Shown here: positions 25,592 to 37,637 of the stretch, one piece after another
Position numbering within the stretch: the stretch's first letter is position 1
Layout of the letters: the number at the start of each line of letters is the position of its first letter
Source: Flammulina velutipes
Lineage: Eukaryota > Basidiomycota > Agaricomycetes > Agaricales > Physalacriaceae
Direction of reading: 5' to 3'
Length of the DNA: 64,000 nt
Assembly: GCA_011800155.1 (NCBI GenBank)
Contig: CM022378.1
Span: 1,116,001-1,180,000 of the forward strand
Position numbers and translations under genes: made by a program
The notes under the pieces: model-generated
Told to the model about the DNA's origin: nothing
The model's database searches: none
The model's input: only the letters and a program-made list of their open reading frames with translations

Positions 25592-26114
25592 GCGTGGATA
25601 TGGCTTGGTCAGTGACTTCCACGCAACTATCGTTTTGTGGATACCATGTCTAATAATACAGTTTACAGATGCTCTCATTCGCCGAATCTGCCGTCAGGAT
25701 TCACTGCTGTCAATACAGTCACCGAAGCAAGGTGCTTTTCCCCATTCCATATATATCGATTAGATTGTAACATCGCCTAGTAAGTGTCCTTGAAATCATA
25801 CAGGACTTCTCGGCTTTGTATCACGCTGGTCTTTGCGTTAGGACCACCCATTACCACTCATTTGAAACCCGAACTGTGACCGGTACGTCAGTTTGTCCTA
25901 ACATTCGGCGGTAACTGTTAATTTCCATCGCAGATGAACAATAGCGACCCAGAGGTGCCGAAGCGCATGGCATTGTTCGTGGTGGCCCATTGTCGTGCGC
26001 AGTTCCTACATTCGATTGTCTTTGTGTCGTCCCAAGCTCCGTGTCGAGGCATATATATAACTAGGGGACGAACGTCCCAATTCCCCACTTTCATCCACCA
26101 ACACTTCATACACG
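25592..26114. promoter_or_regulatory. Intergenic region with TATA box before the 26.1 kb gene
   Basis: No gene is seen between the kinase and ATG 26115. The run ATATATATAA at about 26049-26058, some 57 bp before the start codon, is a good TATA box; the leader after it is pyrimidine-rich (CCACTTTCATCCACC). Confidence 0.5.
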
Positions 26115-26863
26115 ATGGCTCCTCCCCTCAGTCGCCTCCCCCGACGTGTCCCTGCTCCCCCTGCTCCCCGCAAGATTTTCCCATCGAGCAAGGACCTTCC
26201 AGATGCGCAAGGAGTTCTTGGGTTGCTCTCTAAGAAAGAGATATCCACTGGCGTAGCGAAACGCGCTCCGCCACGATCTGTTCAATCCTTTGGTATGTTC
26301 CTGTTGTCCTCCGTGTCGAATGCAGCTGATATTGTTTTGTAGCACCACTCTCCATTGCCCGCCATAAGCCATTCCCTACCAAGGCCACAGTCGACAACCC
26401 CACCCCTGCTCCAAACTCTGCCGCGGAACCTCTTCCCTCGACAGACGCGTCCCTCAAGCCCTTCGACGCGGCCCATGTCTCTGAAATGACCATCGTAGCC
26501 CCGGAAGACAGTGACGATTCGTTCTTAGAAGAAGATTCCATCTCTGGCTCTGAGCCTGTGACAGGCTTCAAGTTCTACGAAGACTCATTCATTGACGATG
26601 CGCCCGATGAATTGACTCCGGAGCAGGTGGAACGGAAGCGTATATTCGACGAAGGCGTTGCGTATCTGGTAGCCAATCCTCATTTACTTCAATGGCTGGA
26701 TTCTCCAGAAACCCCACGTGTTCGTCGGCCAGCTCGAGCTCCTGTTGAGGAATTGCCTGTCATCTACTACCCACCACGAGATAAACCCGTGTTCACTGCA
26801 CCACCGCGCCAGCCAACCCGAGTTGACTCGCCATGGCCTGCTTCTTCTTCGGGACAAAAATGA
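26115..26863 (+). CDS. Hypothetical disordered protein
   Basis: Two exons, 26115-26292 and 26343-26863 (699 nt, 232 aa); the 50-nt intron has GTATGT and TTTTGTAG. I do not recognise the family. The N terminus is proline- and basic-rich (LPRRVPAPPAPRK), the middle is acidic and serine-rich (EDSDDSFLEEDS), and a short region that may fold (LTPEQVERKRIFDEG to HLLQWLDSP) precedes a proline-rich C terminus. No signal peptide or membrane segment. A TATA box and sensible splice sites support expression. Confidence 0.75.
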
Positions 26864-27116
26864 TTCCCTTACAGTTAACGTTGTATATAAGTATATGTAC
26901 TTCGACATCACGGCCTTTTACGATCACACCATTCTCCTTCACCTAATGAATGCACAGTGCATGGACACCCCAATCCAAATACGTACATACTTATCGCACA
27001 TATCTTTCTGTACTTTGACCAAAGTTTGATAGATACTACTTCATACAACATCATTTCGAATACTTATCAGACGCGTCCTACTTATCAAACCATGACCAGA
27101 CCATGACGCTTAACAA

Positions 27117-28901
27117 TTACGACGCCTTCCATCCGTTCATCGTGTCCCTACCAGGTCTCTGTACCGGAGCCGGCGTTGCAGGTAAATATCGACGAATTCC
27201 TTCTTGAACGGACTCCGTCGGCGTATCGCGACGGACATACGTAGGCGGAAGATCCACCACTTCCTCCTCATAAACCGCCACAGCGTCCCGATGAACGACA
27301 AAAACAGGCTGCTGAGCCTGTACCTGACTGCGTGTACTGTCGCTCCTACCCAAACCTATGGGCGTCCCAATCTCCAGAGTGGGAAGGCCGTCTTCCTCTT
27401 TATCTTCCTCTACCGGAGGATCCCGGTGCCTGCGCCTCCAGAAGACGAACGCTAGACTCGCTGATACCCCAGCCAGTATGAGTCCACCGAAGAAGCCTCC
27501 GACGCCTGCGCTGGTGGCGTTTGAACGTGCCTTTCCTGCGTTTCTGGGTCGCAATTGGTTGAGTCAAAGATATAGATAAGAGACCTTATACATACATCGT
27601 ACCAGGCGCCAAACAATCCGTTGGTCCAAAGCCTCCAGCATGCATCGGGCCATTCGCCCAGACGAGGCCGTCTGAACTCACCATAGACATGAAGAAGGGC
27701 ATGGCGCGGGACTATCAGTTGTTAGGCACTGGGATTGATCTGATAGTGATAATTCACTCTGACGCACCAGTGATACAGTCCAGATAATAGGATCCATGGT
27801 GTTGGACGTTAGGTTGAACGGAGGGTGCAAGGGCGGAGCTATCTGTTCAGAGGTCATATCGAATGCGAGCCGTGTGAGAATTTGCTAGGGTAGATACCGT
27901 TAGAGTAAACGGAGGTTTCCCACTATTGGGTTTGATGGAGACGTCTGTGCACTGCGAATGCTACATCAGCTTCGGGATGGGAATGAGGTCAAGACGCACT
28001 TGGTCAATGAACCCATTCTGTGATAGAGGTCCACTGGCAACGGTGCCTGTAATATCAAGGAGGGTGTCTGGGACTGTCACATTTGGACAATTGAAAGATT
28101 CAGTTAGGTTGATGTTGGGAATGACGGTGTATTTGTCTTGACAGCCACCGGGAACTCCGTTAGAGTCGAACTGAGAGCACAGTAAGCAGTTTGAGGTGTG
28201 AGGGGTGTTGAGAAAACTCTACGAGCCATGCAGATTTGATACTAAGAGGAACGATTTCAGTGGAGGATTTTCCAGGTAGGTAATCTCACTGACAATGGTA
28301 TTTGGCGCGAACGGTACCGCCCAGTCCTACGCGAAGCTGTCAATTATCACGCCTTTAGACATTGAAGAAGTATCGTACAAATTCCAGCTGGTCCCCCGCA
28401 TCGACAAGGAAGGGTACGATGTGTTTTCTGTTCGATGTCCTGCGTTAAATATTTGAAACAAAAAGGATAGTTGTCCCATACGACGTGTAGATTTGTAGAG
28501 AATATGGCGCGACTGGGTTGGGCCTGCAAGGGAATTGAATACGCGAGATGCTTAGGAAAAACTGACATACCCAACGGCCTGCGCTCGGGCCCATTTCAGG
28601 TGTAAAACTTCGCATTGTTCTGCAGTCGGATGAGAACGATAACGGAAAGAACGAGCGAAGGCACATACGAGATACAAGCAAAGGAACAGGCTGTCCTGGG
28701 ACGTTATAATCGAAGAAAAAACCCTGGGCGGTGTGAGATGGTGAATTCAAAAGTATCTTAATCACTCACAGGCTCAAGAAAGGGGACCACTTTTCCGGAG
28801 ACTGTAAAAGGAGCGACCAGCACGAGAAGGATAATAAAGGACAACATGGGAGAAACAATGCAAGGAAAGAACTTGAACCACTCCCAGAGAAGTAGTCTCA
28901 T
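27117..28901 (-). CDS. Secretory-pathway single-pass membrane protein
   Basis: About 11 short exons on the minus strand, starting MRLLLWEWFKFFPCI at 28901 and ending at the stop at 27117. A hydrophobic N-terminal segment (LSFIILLVLVAPFTVSG) looks like a signal peptide. The ectodomain runs through QQCEVLHLKWARAQAVG, PNPVAPYSLQIYTS, HIVPFLVDAGDQLEF, VPFAPNTIV and FDSNGVPGGCQDKYTVIPN; this spacing of conserved Cys, W and GPNPV-like blocks is typical of a common but uncharacterised basidiomycete surface-protein family. A membrane helix (GGFFGGLILAGVSASLAFVF) is followed by basic WRRRHR and a cytosolic tail of about 95 residues (DLPPTYVRRD). Exon borders in the middle are approximate. Confidence 0.75.
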
Positions 28902-29148
28902 GAACGGCACAATCAATGTTCTGAGATACAATCACATCTCGGTGAGTTATACAAGGAAGGTCGATGTCGGTAGTAGTTTGAACGACATCCCTATGATCTC
29001 ACGATGAAGAAGTCAGGCCGCAGATATCCCCTGGGACATATCAGCATCAACGCCACAAGACGCAACCATAGAACTGTGTCGTGATCGTCAAGCATTTGAA
29101 CAGTTCGAAGATCCGACAGAACTGCGAGCAGAGTTTATATTGCGACGG

Positions 29149-29942
29149 TTATATAGACAACTGGGCAGGTACGACAGTCTCTGGGGCTATGGAGTCAATG
29201 GGCAGCAACTTGGGCGGTGCTGGGGGGTGAAGCAACAGACGGCCTAGTCTTGGAGGTGACTTGGGAGTGATGAATTCCATCTGGCATGGAAGTTTTGAGG
29301 CCGCTTGGCGCAGGACTGGTATATTGTTAACGCGCGTGCTGAGTAGGGAAAAGACGGACATACTCTCTTTCGCAAGCTCCTCACGAATAGGAACACCGCC
29401 AATCTCGAAGATAACACGGCCTGTAGGCAGCCTGTCGCGCGTCAGATGCATGAGCTACTTTTCGAGGATGGATGCTCATACCGAGTCGCCCAGTATTCAA
29501 AGGTACCCTTTCCTTTGCCCATACGAGTTTCGTTACCCTAGAGAACAGTTAGACAGGCGCAGTGCATGCTGAAGAGACATACCTTTATGCAAACTGGGAT
29601 ATCTGGGAAACACCTTAGCCAGACCTTTGCGCCTTTGAACGGTTTGAGTTTGCGCTTAATGACATCCTCGGCGGTCGTGAGCTGCTTGGCACTGAGTCGG
29701 TGGCCGTTTCCTTTGATTCTGATGCCCCAGTCGCCAAAGGTGAGCGTCGTGCCGCGCGTTGAGCCGCCAATTGGAATGGGCACTCTGCCTTTATGTCTTT
29801 TGATGTATTTGACCTGGCGAGGCGCGAGCTGGCCTCTGTTTCTCGAGAAAAGCGATATTGGCGACGCCACAGCCGGCTGCGAGAACGTCGGGCGCAACGA
29901 CGACGACGACGAGCCGCGAAGAAGAGAAAGGAGGGAGAACAT
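29149..29942 (-). CDS. MRPL16: Mitochondrial large ribosomal subunit protein uL16m
   Basis: Three exons: 29583-29942, 29482-29537 and 29149-29431 (699 nt, 232 aa). An N-terminal Ser/Arg-rich mitochondrial presequence is followed by the L16 core: RGQLAPRQVKYIKRHKGR, LTFGDWGIR, GHRLSAKQLTTAED, KVWLRCFPDIPVCIKG, RMGKGKGTFEYWATR and LPTGRVIFEIGG. The MGKGKG loop is the family hallmark. uL16 sits at the base of the central protuberance near the peptidyl-transferase centre. The C-terminal 60 residues beyond the L16 fold are proline-rich. Starts only 56 bp from the divergent SNARE gene. Met 29942 is chosen because the in-frame upstream Met would lie past the SNARE start. Confidence 0.95.
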
Positions 29943-29998
29943 GGTGGTTCTCCGCAAGAAATTGACTGATCGCTGTGTGCACAGCCACAACTTGTACC
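29943..29998. promoter_or_regulatory. 56-bp divergent promoter, MRPL16 / SNARE
   Basis: The two start codons face away from each other with 56 bp between them, so both 5' leaders and any core promoter must overlap or sit within the coding regions. No TATA box is seen. Confidence 0.6.
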
Positions 29999-30903
29999 AT
30001 GTCCACCGACCCATACCATGCCGTACAGGCGGAAATCCAGAGCTCGCTGCAGGCGGCGACGCAGCTGCGGGCTTCGTATATGCGCATCAAGAACATGAAC
30101 GCCATGCGAGGCAGCGTTGAAGAGTCGGAGGAACTCGTTTGGGCAAGAAATGAGGTAGATATCACCGACAACGTCCACGACGATGACCTTGACCGTATTT
30201 TAGTTCAAAGCGACACTGGCAGCGCTGGAAGCAGACCTCGAAGACCTCGACGAGAGCGTCAAGGTCGTCGAGGCAGCGTCGGACGCCCGTTTGTTCGGAA
30301 TCTCATACGAACAAGTCCAGGAGCGGCGGCGCTACGTCGAACGTGTCAGGCGCGAAATTCAGGTAGGACCTTGACTTGTGCGCTGCTGCATCGTTCATGT
30401 CATCGACAGTAGAGCATGAGAGCAGACGTATCACCTTCGGGCTCACGACCGACATCGCAAATTGCGCCACATTCACCTCGAGAAACGCGAGAAGACGAGC
30501 AGAGTGCTTGGGCTAGGGAAGAGCAGCAAGTACGCAGCTCTTAAATGTGGCGCAATCACTTTCTAACAAGATGTAGATGCTAATGGAGCAGCAAGACCGA
30601 ACAATAGATACCATAGCTGGTACACTTACCAACCTGGCACAGCAAGCAGGCCTCATGGGCCAAGAAATCAACGAGCACAACGAGTACGTCTTCATCCTTA
30701 CTCAGATACCTTTGTCCTAATGTTCTTGCAGACTGCTAACAGACCTGGAATCCAACGTCGACCGAACAGAAGGCAAACTGGACTCTGCAATGACAAAAAT
30801 GCGCCGATTCGTTCGCCAGACAGAAGAAAGCAGCAGCGGCTGGTGTATCCTTATTCTTACCATTGTTCTCATCATATTATTGGTTGTGGCCATACTGATA
30901 TAG
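29999..30903 (+). CDS. TLG1: Qc-SNARE, syntaxin-6/Tlg1 type
   Basis: Five exons: 29999-30154, 30204-30362, 30413-30529, 30577-30683 and 30732-30903 (711 nt, 236 aa). The N-terminal helical domain starts STDPYHAVQAEIQSSL, as in syntaxin 6; a linker with PSGSRPTSQ follows. The SNARE helix runs from QQDRTIDTIAGTLTN through MGQEINEHNELL to MTKMRRFVRQ, with the zero-layer Gln in MGQEI. The C terminus is a tail anchor (WCILILTIVLIILLVVAIL). Syntaxin 6/Tlg1 proteins act in fusion at the trans-Golgi network and endosomes. A TGTGGCGCA word occurs in exon 3 and again in intron 3. Confidence 0.93.
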
Positions 30904-31673
30904 CCCACGGACACTCATTTGACACAGATATTTAGTACTTACCATCCGCTAATACGACGAATTCTCGTGCGCGAATCGACGAACGGCGAGAGACATATCA
31001 AGGCGACTAAAACTAACTCTGGGACTGGCCCCTTATATCACGCAACTCGTTCCGTTCTCGGTCCACTCGCCCGTTCTAAGCTCTCTGTAAGTATCTAGAG
31101 CACTTTCTTGTTCATTCAAGGTGTGTATCTATTACCCCTCAACACCCCCATCTAACCGTGTTTCCTCAGTTTCAGGTAAATACTGCATCGTTTGAAAGAC
31201 CATTTCGTCGCCGCTCAACTTCTCTGGACCATGCCTTTGTTGCCAGGCAAGTTACCTTACGCCCTACATCTTTTCAGTAACTGACAAGGCTACAGTTTGA
31301 ACGCCACATCGTTTCAATGCTTCCTTTACTCCGGCGATGGTGGAGAAGCATCATTTAGCTGCATGTATTCATATGCTTTACGCCGCCATTTACCTCTACG
31401 ACCCCCGGAGGCACGCCAGAAACGTTGCTACTGAGCATCCCCAATAACGTAAAGCCAAGGAGCTCAACTTACATAGACAGCCGCCTCAGTCGAGGAACCA
31501 ACTACCAGCTTTCTATGCCCAACGGACTAAGTATTCTATACGTCCTAACTCTCGTGGTTCTCGGCAGTCGTCATGGGAAGTCCATCCTAATGGATGCACT
31601 TCGGGAGGTCTTCACCACTTGCATGGGTGGCTTGCCTGGACTGGCTTTCCTTCCTACCCCCATCCTCATTGAT
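30904..31673. other. Spacer with intron-like segments upstream of the FtsJ gene
   Basis: No protein is recognised. Between about 31080 and 31310 several GT...AG segments follow each other (for example GTGTGTATCT to TTCCTCAG). They may be 5' untranslated introns of the downstream gene, or one more instance of the intron-like series seen at 3.2 and 9 kb. The downstream gene's frame is open back to about 31425, so its start could be earlier than annotated. Confidence 0.4.
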
Positions 31674-32889
31674 ATGGTCGCTGTTCCCCCTTACGCAGAC
31701 TCGCCCGTTGCGTCTGTCCTGGACGAAGAACCTGGACGTACGTTGAAGGACATCATCATCGACAGTGGATGTAAAGTGCTGGCCGAGCTATCCGACGCTG
31801 AGACGAGCGGAGATGTACGTTGCTTTTTCTCCCATGCTGACTTGTCACTGAGCAATTGCAGGAAAAGGCACCGGCTCGGACGACCTTCTCTCGTCGCCAC
31901 AGCGTCCTCTTTCCAGTCTCGAATGCGTCTTTCCAAAATGGTTTCTGGCTGAGGAAAACGAAGAAAGTCATGAAGGAGCTGAACGCAGAGGTGCCAGTTA
32001 TTCCCTCGACTGCCAAAGGGGCCTTTCGTTTCCTGGACCTGGGGTTTGTCTTCCTCCCTTCCAACTCGAGTAGCCTAGCTGATCATCCTTCGACAGGTGC
32101 TGCCCTGGGGGCTTCAGCGCTTACATACTGGAGAAGAACAAACTCGCTCGCAGTCTGGGCATATCCCTACCCGTCGAAGCAGGAGGGCACTCATACTGCC
32201 TTGACCGCCGCCAACGCCGGGAGAATTTCCTGCCTTCCGATCTGACGCGTTTCGACCTAGGGCCTTCACATTCAATCTCAAGCTGCGAGGACTACAAGCC
32301 CGTCCCGCGGGAGATCACGAACCGTCTGTTCGACCTCGCGATATTGGGGGCTACGCCATTATCGTGGGCGTCCGCAGCGGACGGTCACCGGCTCCTGATA
32401 TCCCAGTTGATTCTTGGCCTGGAGGGCGTCAAGACAGGCGGGTCTCTCATCGTGACGCTGTCTAATCCCGAGGCGCCTAATACCGCTCGGATCCTGTATA
32501 TGCTGGATAGGATCTCAAGGAAGGTGTCAACGCACAAGTCGACGATTGTGCATCAGTCCCATGGGACGTTCTTTGCCATTGCGCTGGGTGTGGGGCAGGG
32601 GAAGGAAGGGCATGCGAGGGAGGCGCATCTTAAGTCGTTGAGAGAGCTTTGGGTGGAGTTGACGGTTCATGGGGGGAGGGAGATGAGGTTGGCGGATTTG
32701 GATTTCATTGTTACGGTGGAGGATCTTTCTAGGACGTGTGTTGCGTGGTTGGTTGAGCTTTGTGGGAAGGTGTGGGAGATCCAGCTGAGGGCATTGGAGG
32801 AGAGGATGAATGCTAGTCAGGATTGTTCGTTCTCGTCGGTGTCTTCTGTGTTTGATACTTCTTTCTCGTCGATCGCTAGTTTAGGCTAG
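31674..32889 (+). CDS. FtsJ-fold SAM-dependent methyltransferase-like protein
   Basis: Three exons: 31674-31814, 31862-32043 and 32097-32889 (1116 nt, 371 aa). Splicing of exons 2 and 3 creates LDLGCCPGGFSAYIL, the SAM-binding motif I of the FtsJ/RrmJ fold. Then come VEAGGHSYCLDRRQ, LTRFDLGPSHSISSC, FDLAILGA (acidic-loop position), LLISQLILGLEGVKTGGSL and an IVTLSNPEA strand, consistent with a Rossmann methyltransferase. Genuine FtsJ enzymes use a K-D-K-E tetrad; the Lys in VKTGGSL-like position is present, but I cannot place the others. The C terminus is a helical extension. The substrate is unknown. The start at 31674 is the Met closest to the conserved region; upstream Met codons at 31425 and 31590 are possible. 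Confidence 0.8.
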
Positions 32890-33212
32890 TGGTTCCGTAT
32901 TTTTTTATGTATATGCATATGATTTATAGCCCTGTCAAGGAGTTCCACTCGGAAGAATGTGTATGGTGACGTGTTACAGCTGCTGGTCTGCGCCACATTC
33001 CGGCCCGGCCCGGGGAAAGGAACAAAGGCAAATAAACACACGAGCACGTGACGAACGCCTCTTGGAAACCGACCACGATTGTCGCTGCCCGTTCATTGTT
33101 CGTTTCATCTGCCGACGCTCGTGCCGCAAAGCCTACAAAAGACTCGCCCATAATGTTGTCTGTAATCTGCATCCTTGACTGCTTTCCACCACCATCCACT
33201 TTCTTCAACGAT
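32890..33212. promoter_or_regulatory. 5' flank of the intact FunK1 gene
   Basis: No gene. A TGCGCCACA word is at 32989-32997 and an AGCACGTGACG box near 33043. From about 33015 onward the sequence resembles the region before the interrupted paralog (20.0-20.18 kb), so the kinase duplication included promoter and leader. Confidence 0.5.
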
Positions 33213-35805
33213 ATGGAACCGACGACCCCTTCTCGTAAAGATGCATCCTCCTACGAACATCCCATGTTCTCTAAAATCACATCTATCCCCCCGTTTACCA
33301 CCCCCATGAACAAAGGCACCGCGTCCCAGGTTCGATATGACACCGATACTACCAGAGAATTTGTCGATCCCTACATCATGCAAGATTTGAAGACGCACAA
33401 AGTCTATGTGCCGTTCTCAGTCTTCTTGCGTGTGGTGTTTGACCTTCCTACCGACTGGGAGAAAAATCCCGATGTTATCAGGGGCGTCGAAGCCATCGAG
33501 AACAGCACGGAGTACCAACAGTCTCTCGGCGACTACCTCAAGCTATGCGAGACAGAGAGGAACGAGAGGAAATTATACCCTGGACATGTGGCGACGAGGA
33601 ACTATGCAGCTCTTGCAGTTGCCAACGCCGATGGCACCGACACTGGGTTATCGGTACATACATATCGGCAAGACGCCCGCGACCTTCTGGGTATCCCGGC
33701 TTCTCGCTCTCCAGATCTTTGCAGCGTCCTGAAGATCGTCTTTGATGAGTCCGGTAACGATATGAAGATGACGAACGAGAGTGGGCCTGCGAAGGATAAG
33801 CGGTTTGCCGTGGCTCATATCAATCATTGGAACGACGTCAAGGCCCACACCCACCTTCTCGACGGAGGTGTAGGCGCTTATGTCGTGATGGAAAAACGTG
33901 AGCAATCTCTTCTCAAACGACGTTCCCGACTCTCTACTAATACAACTTTTTTTTAGTTCCCGATGGCACGTACCAAGACCCAAGGCACCAGAAGAACATC
34001 CGCTCTGCGCATAGGAACGCCGAGAAGGCGAGCACTCCCGTCCCATCAGTCACACCTACTACGTCTTCGAATAGATCTGGAAAACGGTCTCGCGCGACCT
34101 CCAATGTTGCAGCGGACACCCTCGTGCCTCAGGCAAAGCGCTCGAAAACACCACATCCATTGAGCAATTCGACCGTAGCCGTCATATCGGATAGCGCTCT
34201 TGGTGTCACGGACCTCGAAGACGAAGCTGACGAACGTCTCACAGTGTCTTATCAGTGCGCTCGCTATGCATACCATAGCCTTTCTCATGGTGGACTTCGC
34301 TCTCACAGTATCGGGTTCCTCATCTGCAAAGACTACATTCAGCTATTCCTCCATGAGCGGTCTGTCATCATGGTGTCTGCGCCTCTGTGCTTCCGGGAGC
34401 AACCGCGTCTCTTTGCTGTCATCCAAGTCTGCTTGCAGCGAATGACTCTCGCAGATCGGGGAATCATGAGCAGCTTCATGCCTGATCCTATCGTATCCTC
34501 GTATTCCGCCTTCACCCCTCGCATGTTGGCGGACCGCGCTTATCTCTTCGAAGGACGCCAGATGACTCTCACAGTCGACGGGACGCAGTACAACATCCAG
34601 CTCGGGCGTGTCATCGCTCGGCATCCTGGACTCATTGGGCGCACGACAATTGTGTATGAGGTAGCCAGTCAGTCGATCTGGCCAGGTCGGGAAATCATCG
34701 TCAAGGTCAACTTCCCCTCTGATCGACGTACCTCTGAGGCCGAGTTTGTGAAGAAGATTAGAGAAGCAGTCACGGAAGGCGGGAAAGACTGTGAATGGGT
34801 TCTCAACCATACTCCCGACATCCTTCACGTTCAGGATGTCATCCCACCCTCCAACTCTGTTCCCGGCCGTGTTCTTCAGTTTTTCCAGGACAAGAACAAA
34901 GAGATTGTCTGGGTCGGCAACAATCCGTTCGATTATGAGCGGCGCGTCTGTCGTGTTACCGTCCACGAAAAGCTGGAGCCGCTCAACTCTCTGCAGACAG
35001 TCCAAGATTACACCCAAGTCATTTTCGACGTACTTCAAGGTATGTTTCCATCTTACCACTTCTGCATTGCTCATCTGCTAATTTTCTTTTTGTTCTAGTC
35101 CATCGATGGATCTACGACCATCCAAAGATTCTTCATCGCGATATCAGCGAGGGGAACATCATGTGGAGACGACGAAACGGCCGAATCTGCGGTGTGCTGA
35201 ACGACTTTGACCTGGCGTCTTTCCTCGTAAATATCAACCAAACCTCGAAGATGCGTACCGGTACTCGACCCTACTTAGCTTATGAGCTCCACCCCACGTC
35301 GACGGCGCAGAAACCCCCAACCCACCTTTATCGTCACGATCTGGAATCACTGTTCTACGTTTTCTTTCTGCTGGTCACCGTTCATGATCTCCAGCGAATA
35401 TCTAAGGAGGAGCCCCCTCGTTTCGAGTTGGTTCTTCAGCCCGATACAGACTGTTATAGATGGTTTTCCTTGGACGATGAGCTCCTGAACCTGAAAAAGA
35501 ATGCCCTCTTGACCAATCCACTCACACTGGCACCGACGTCAACCTTCACGGAGCTCGGAGGAATCCTTAGGAAATTCCATGGAAGAATCTCAATGGGCCT
35601 TTCGGCTAGGTCCCAATTTCAGAACAGAGCGGAGGATGCATCCATGGCACAATCAGTTCGAAGCACAGGGCGCAAGATTCGTGGTAAGCCGGTCGAGGAA
35701 GCCCAGTCGTTTGATGACGCCACACTGGGTGGTTACTTTACCTACGACAACGTTATGGACGCATTCCTTCTGTTGGCTCCTTTCAAGCTTGAAGAGCAAT
35801 ATTGA
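33213..35805 (+). CDS. FunK1-type fungal protein kinase
   Basis: Three exons: 33213-33897, 33957-35039 and 35099-35805 (2475 nt, 824 aa). The N-terminal part (HKVYVPFSVFLRVVF, ENSTEYQQSLGDYL) precedes a basic, low-complexity linker (SNRSGKRSRATSN). The kinase half contains GRTTIVYEVAS and IIVKVNFPSDRR (ATP-site Lys), HRDISEGNIMWRR, LNDFDLASF and RTGTRPYLAYELHP. DFD in place of DFG is usual in FunK1 proteins. The closing FDDATLGGYFTYDNVMDAF is shared with the paralog at 20182-24064. Exon 2 is almost identical between the two over about 34560-34830, while the ends differ much more. FunK1 kinases are expanded in multicellular basidiomycetes; the role of this one is unknown. Start chosen by alignment with the paralog. 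Confidence 0.9.
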
Positions 35806-36570
35806 TATTATTTTTGCATGTACTACCGTGCTCTTGACTCTTACCATACTATTCTATCAAGCCTCAATGTGCCATGGTCCATCTTCATTCTTTATCTATT
35901 CATTCATGTAATACGTAGCTGATCCTGAATGATTTGATTTGTGCGTTTAGATTGTACATTCAACTTTAGACTCCAATAGCTTGGCCTTCCTGAACCTATA
36001 GTAATGACTTTGGTCCTTCGTTCTCTTGCTCGTGGTAGGGATGACCAAACGTCTTGAACTTGCTGCGGTCTTCGCCAAAATCCAGGACGATACTAACCAT
36101 GAATCCTGAATGTGTAAGAGGACAACGTTCAATGATATGCGGTCGTCATTTAGTTATTCATCAATTGTCTGGGGAGTCGGGGGTTCGATGTCTTGCCCAG
36201 GCTATATATGTTCCAGTGTGAAGGTATCTCAGCTACGAAGTGCTGTATAAAGTGCAGTAAATACATTCCGTGTACCACTCAACTTCTAAGTATATCTGAA
36301 TACAAATGTGGCGCAATCCGTGTTCTCAGGAAGCAGTGAACTTGTGTCAGCCATTTGGATTGAGCGCCAGGTGGGCGGATCATCGATCGATTCCTGCTGA
36401 TTTCAGGCATGTATTCCAAGTCATGGACCTGAGTAAGACGAGCAAACATATGCGCCTCATTTCGTCGTCGTTCATTGCTTGAATAGCATTCATTAAACCA
36501 TGATGTAAATTTCCGACGGAAGAAACAAGCATCTCTCGTTATACTAAACGATTAGGAAGAAATCTTCTAC
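35806..36570. other. Intergenic region, nothing recognised
   Basis: Convergent 3' flanks of the kinase (plus) and the first esterase (minus). A TGTGGCGCA word lies at 36307-36315. A stretch near 36049-36086 (GTCTTGAACTTG, CGGTCTTCGCCAAAAT) resembles 45238-45274 beside the Ngaro element. Confidence 0.5.
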
Positions 36571-37637
36571 TCAACTCAGCCAGGTCGCCCATTGACTTTC
36601 ACCCGTAGTGAGAACCTTGGCAATCTCTCGAGCAACAATTCGGTTCGCTTGCTCGCTGGGATGAACTTCATCCTGCCTGAAGACTACCATCAAGACTAAA
36701 TCACTGAGCGTTCAGATGGGCATACCACAGATAACTATCCACATCGGACCCTTCGGCGGACGTGCACACATAGCTCGATCCATTGTTGACCTCGAAAACG
36801 CAGGGTGCGACAACACCGGTGACGTTCATGGGTGCAGTACCGTTCAAGTAGTTGGTGGGGTTGTAGTACATGTCCGTAAATAATGAATGGGAGTCGAAGA
36901 TGCCTAAGAAGGACGAGTTAGTAGAGGGATGCAGAGTCGTTACATAGACCAACCAATGTGGGCGTCCGGAAGCTCGGGGATGATGTCGTGCAGCATTAGC
37001 TGGCTCAGCTTATTTCCTGAGAGGACCAGCTCCCGCATGAACAGATTCCATTCAGTAGTGTTGCGCTCCATGAAGAAATGTTTGTTGGGATAAGACCCAG
37101 CGGAGTAGAGAGGCGTCAAGTCCAGTGGGATCATCTGAATAGAAGCTCGAGGAATGCTGGAAAACATGGATCCTGATCACTCACATTCTGCAGCAAAAAG
37201 TTCCTCGCGCCATCCTCGTATAGGTTCCTAACCCAATTCACCATGCACTCTGCAACATCTACGATGGATGCAGAGTTCATGCCAGTCAGCAATGAATCCA
37301 ACCCGACATCGTTCGTTCCAATCCACTGCGTGTACAAAGTCTCCGCTGGGGGGAGGTTCAGCGCATCACGATAATAGTCCGGGAGCTGCGTCTCGAAGAT
37401 AGATTGGTACGGGGATGGCGTGATAGCTGTAGAACACACCCCGCCAGAATGGGCGTACGGGTAGTTCGTGGTATTCGAGTATCCTGCAGCATAGACGGGC
37501 CAGGAAGTGCCTGCGGGGACGAGAACGACGTCGGTGTAGCTGTCACCGAATGTAACGAACGACTTAATCTGTCCTGGCGTTATGCCGACAGCGAGTGACA
37601 AAGGAAGGGTGGTTAGGAGGAGAAAGAGGGCCATCAT
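36571..37637 (-). CDS. Secreted GDSL (SGNH) esterase, copy 1
   Basis: Four exons: 37185-37637, 36954-37134, 36726-36903 and 36571-36676 (918 nt, 305 aa). A signal peptide (MMALFLLLTTLPLSLAVG) is followed by block I FVTFGDSYTD (nucleophile Ser), block III WIGTNDVG, and block V DEVHPSEQANRIV with the catalytic Asp and His. The Gly of block II is probably in the YAAGYSN region. The pattern fits the CE16-like acetyl esterases of wood- and litter-decay fungi, which remove acetyl groups from carbohydrate fragments; substrate is inferred from family only. Several NGT/NNT sequons suit a secreted protein. A second Met three bases downstream is an alternative start. Paralog at 38257-39453. Confidence 0.9.

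Noticed and set aside
31425..31673. N-terminal extension of the FtsJ-like protein from Met 31425
   Set aside because: The residues show no conserved pattern and lie in a region with intron-like signals, so I chose 31674. This remains open to cDNA evidence.
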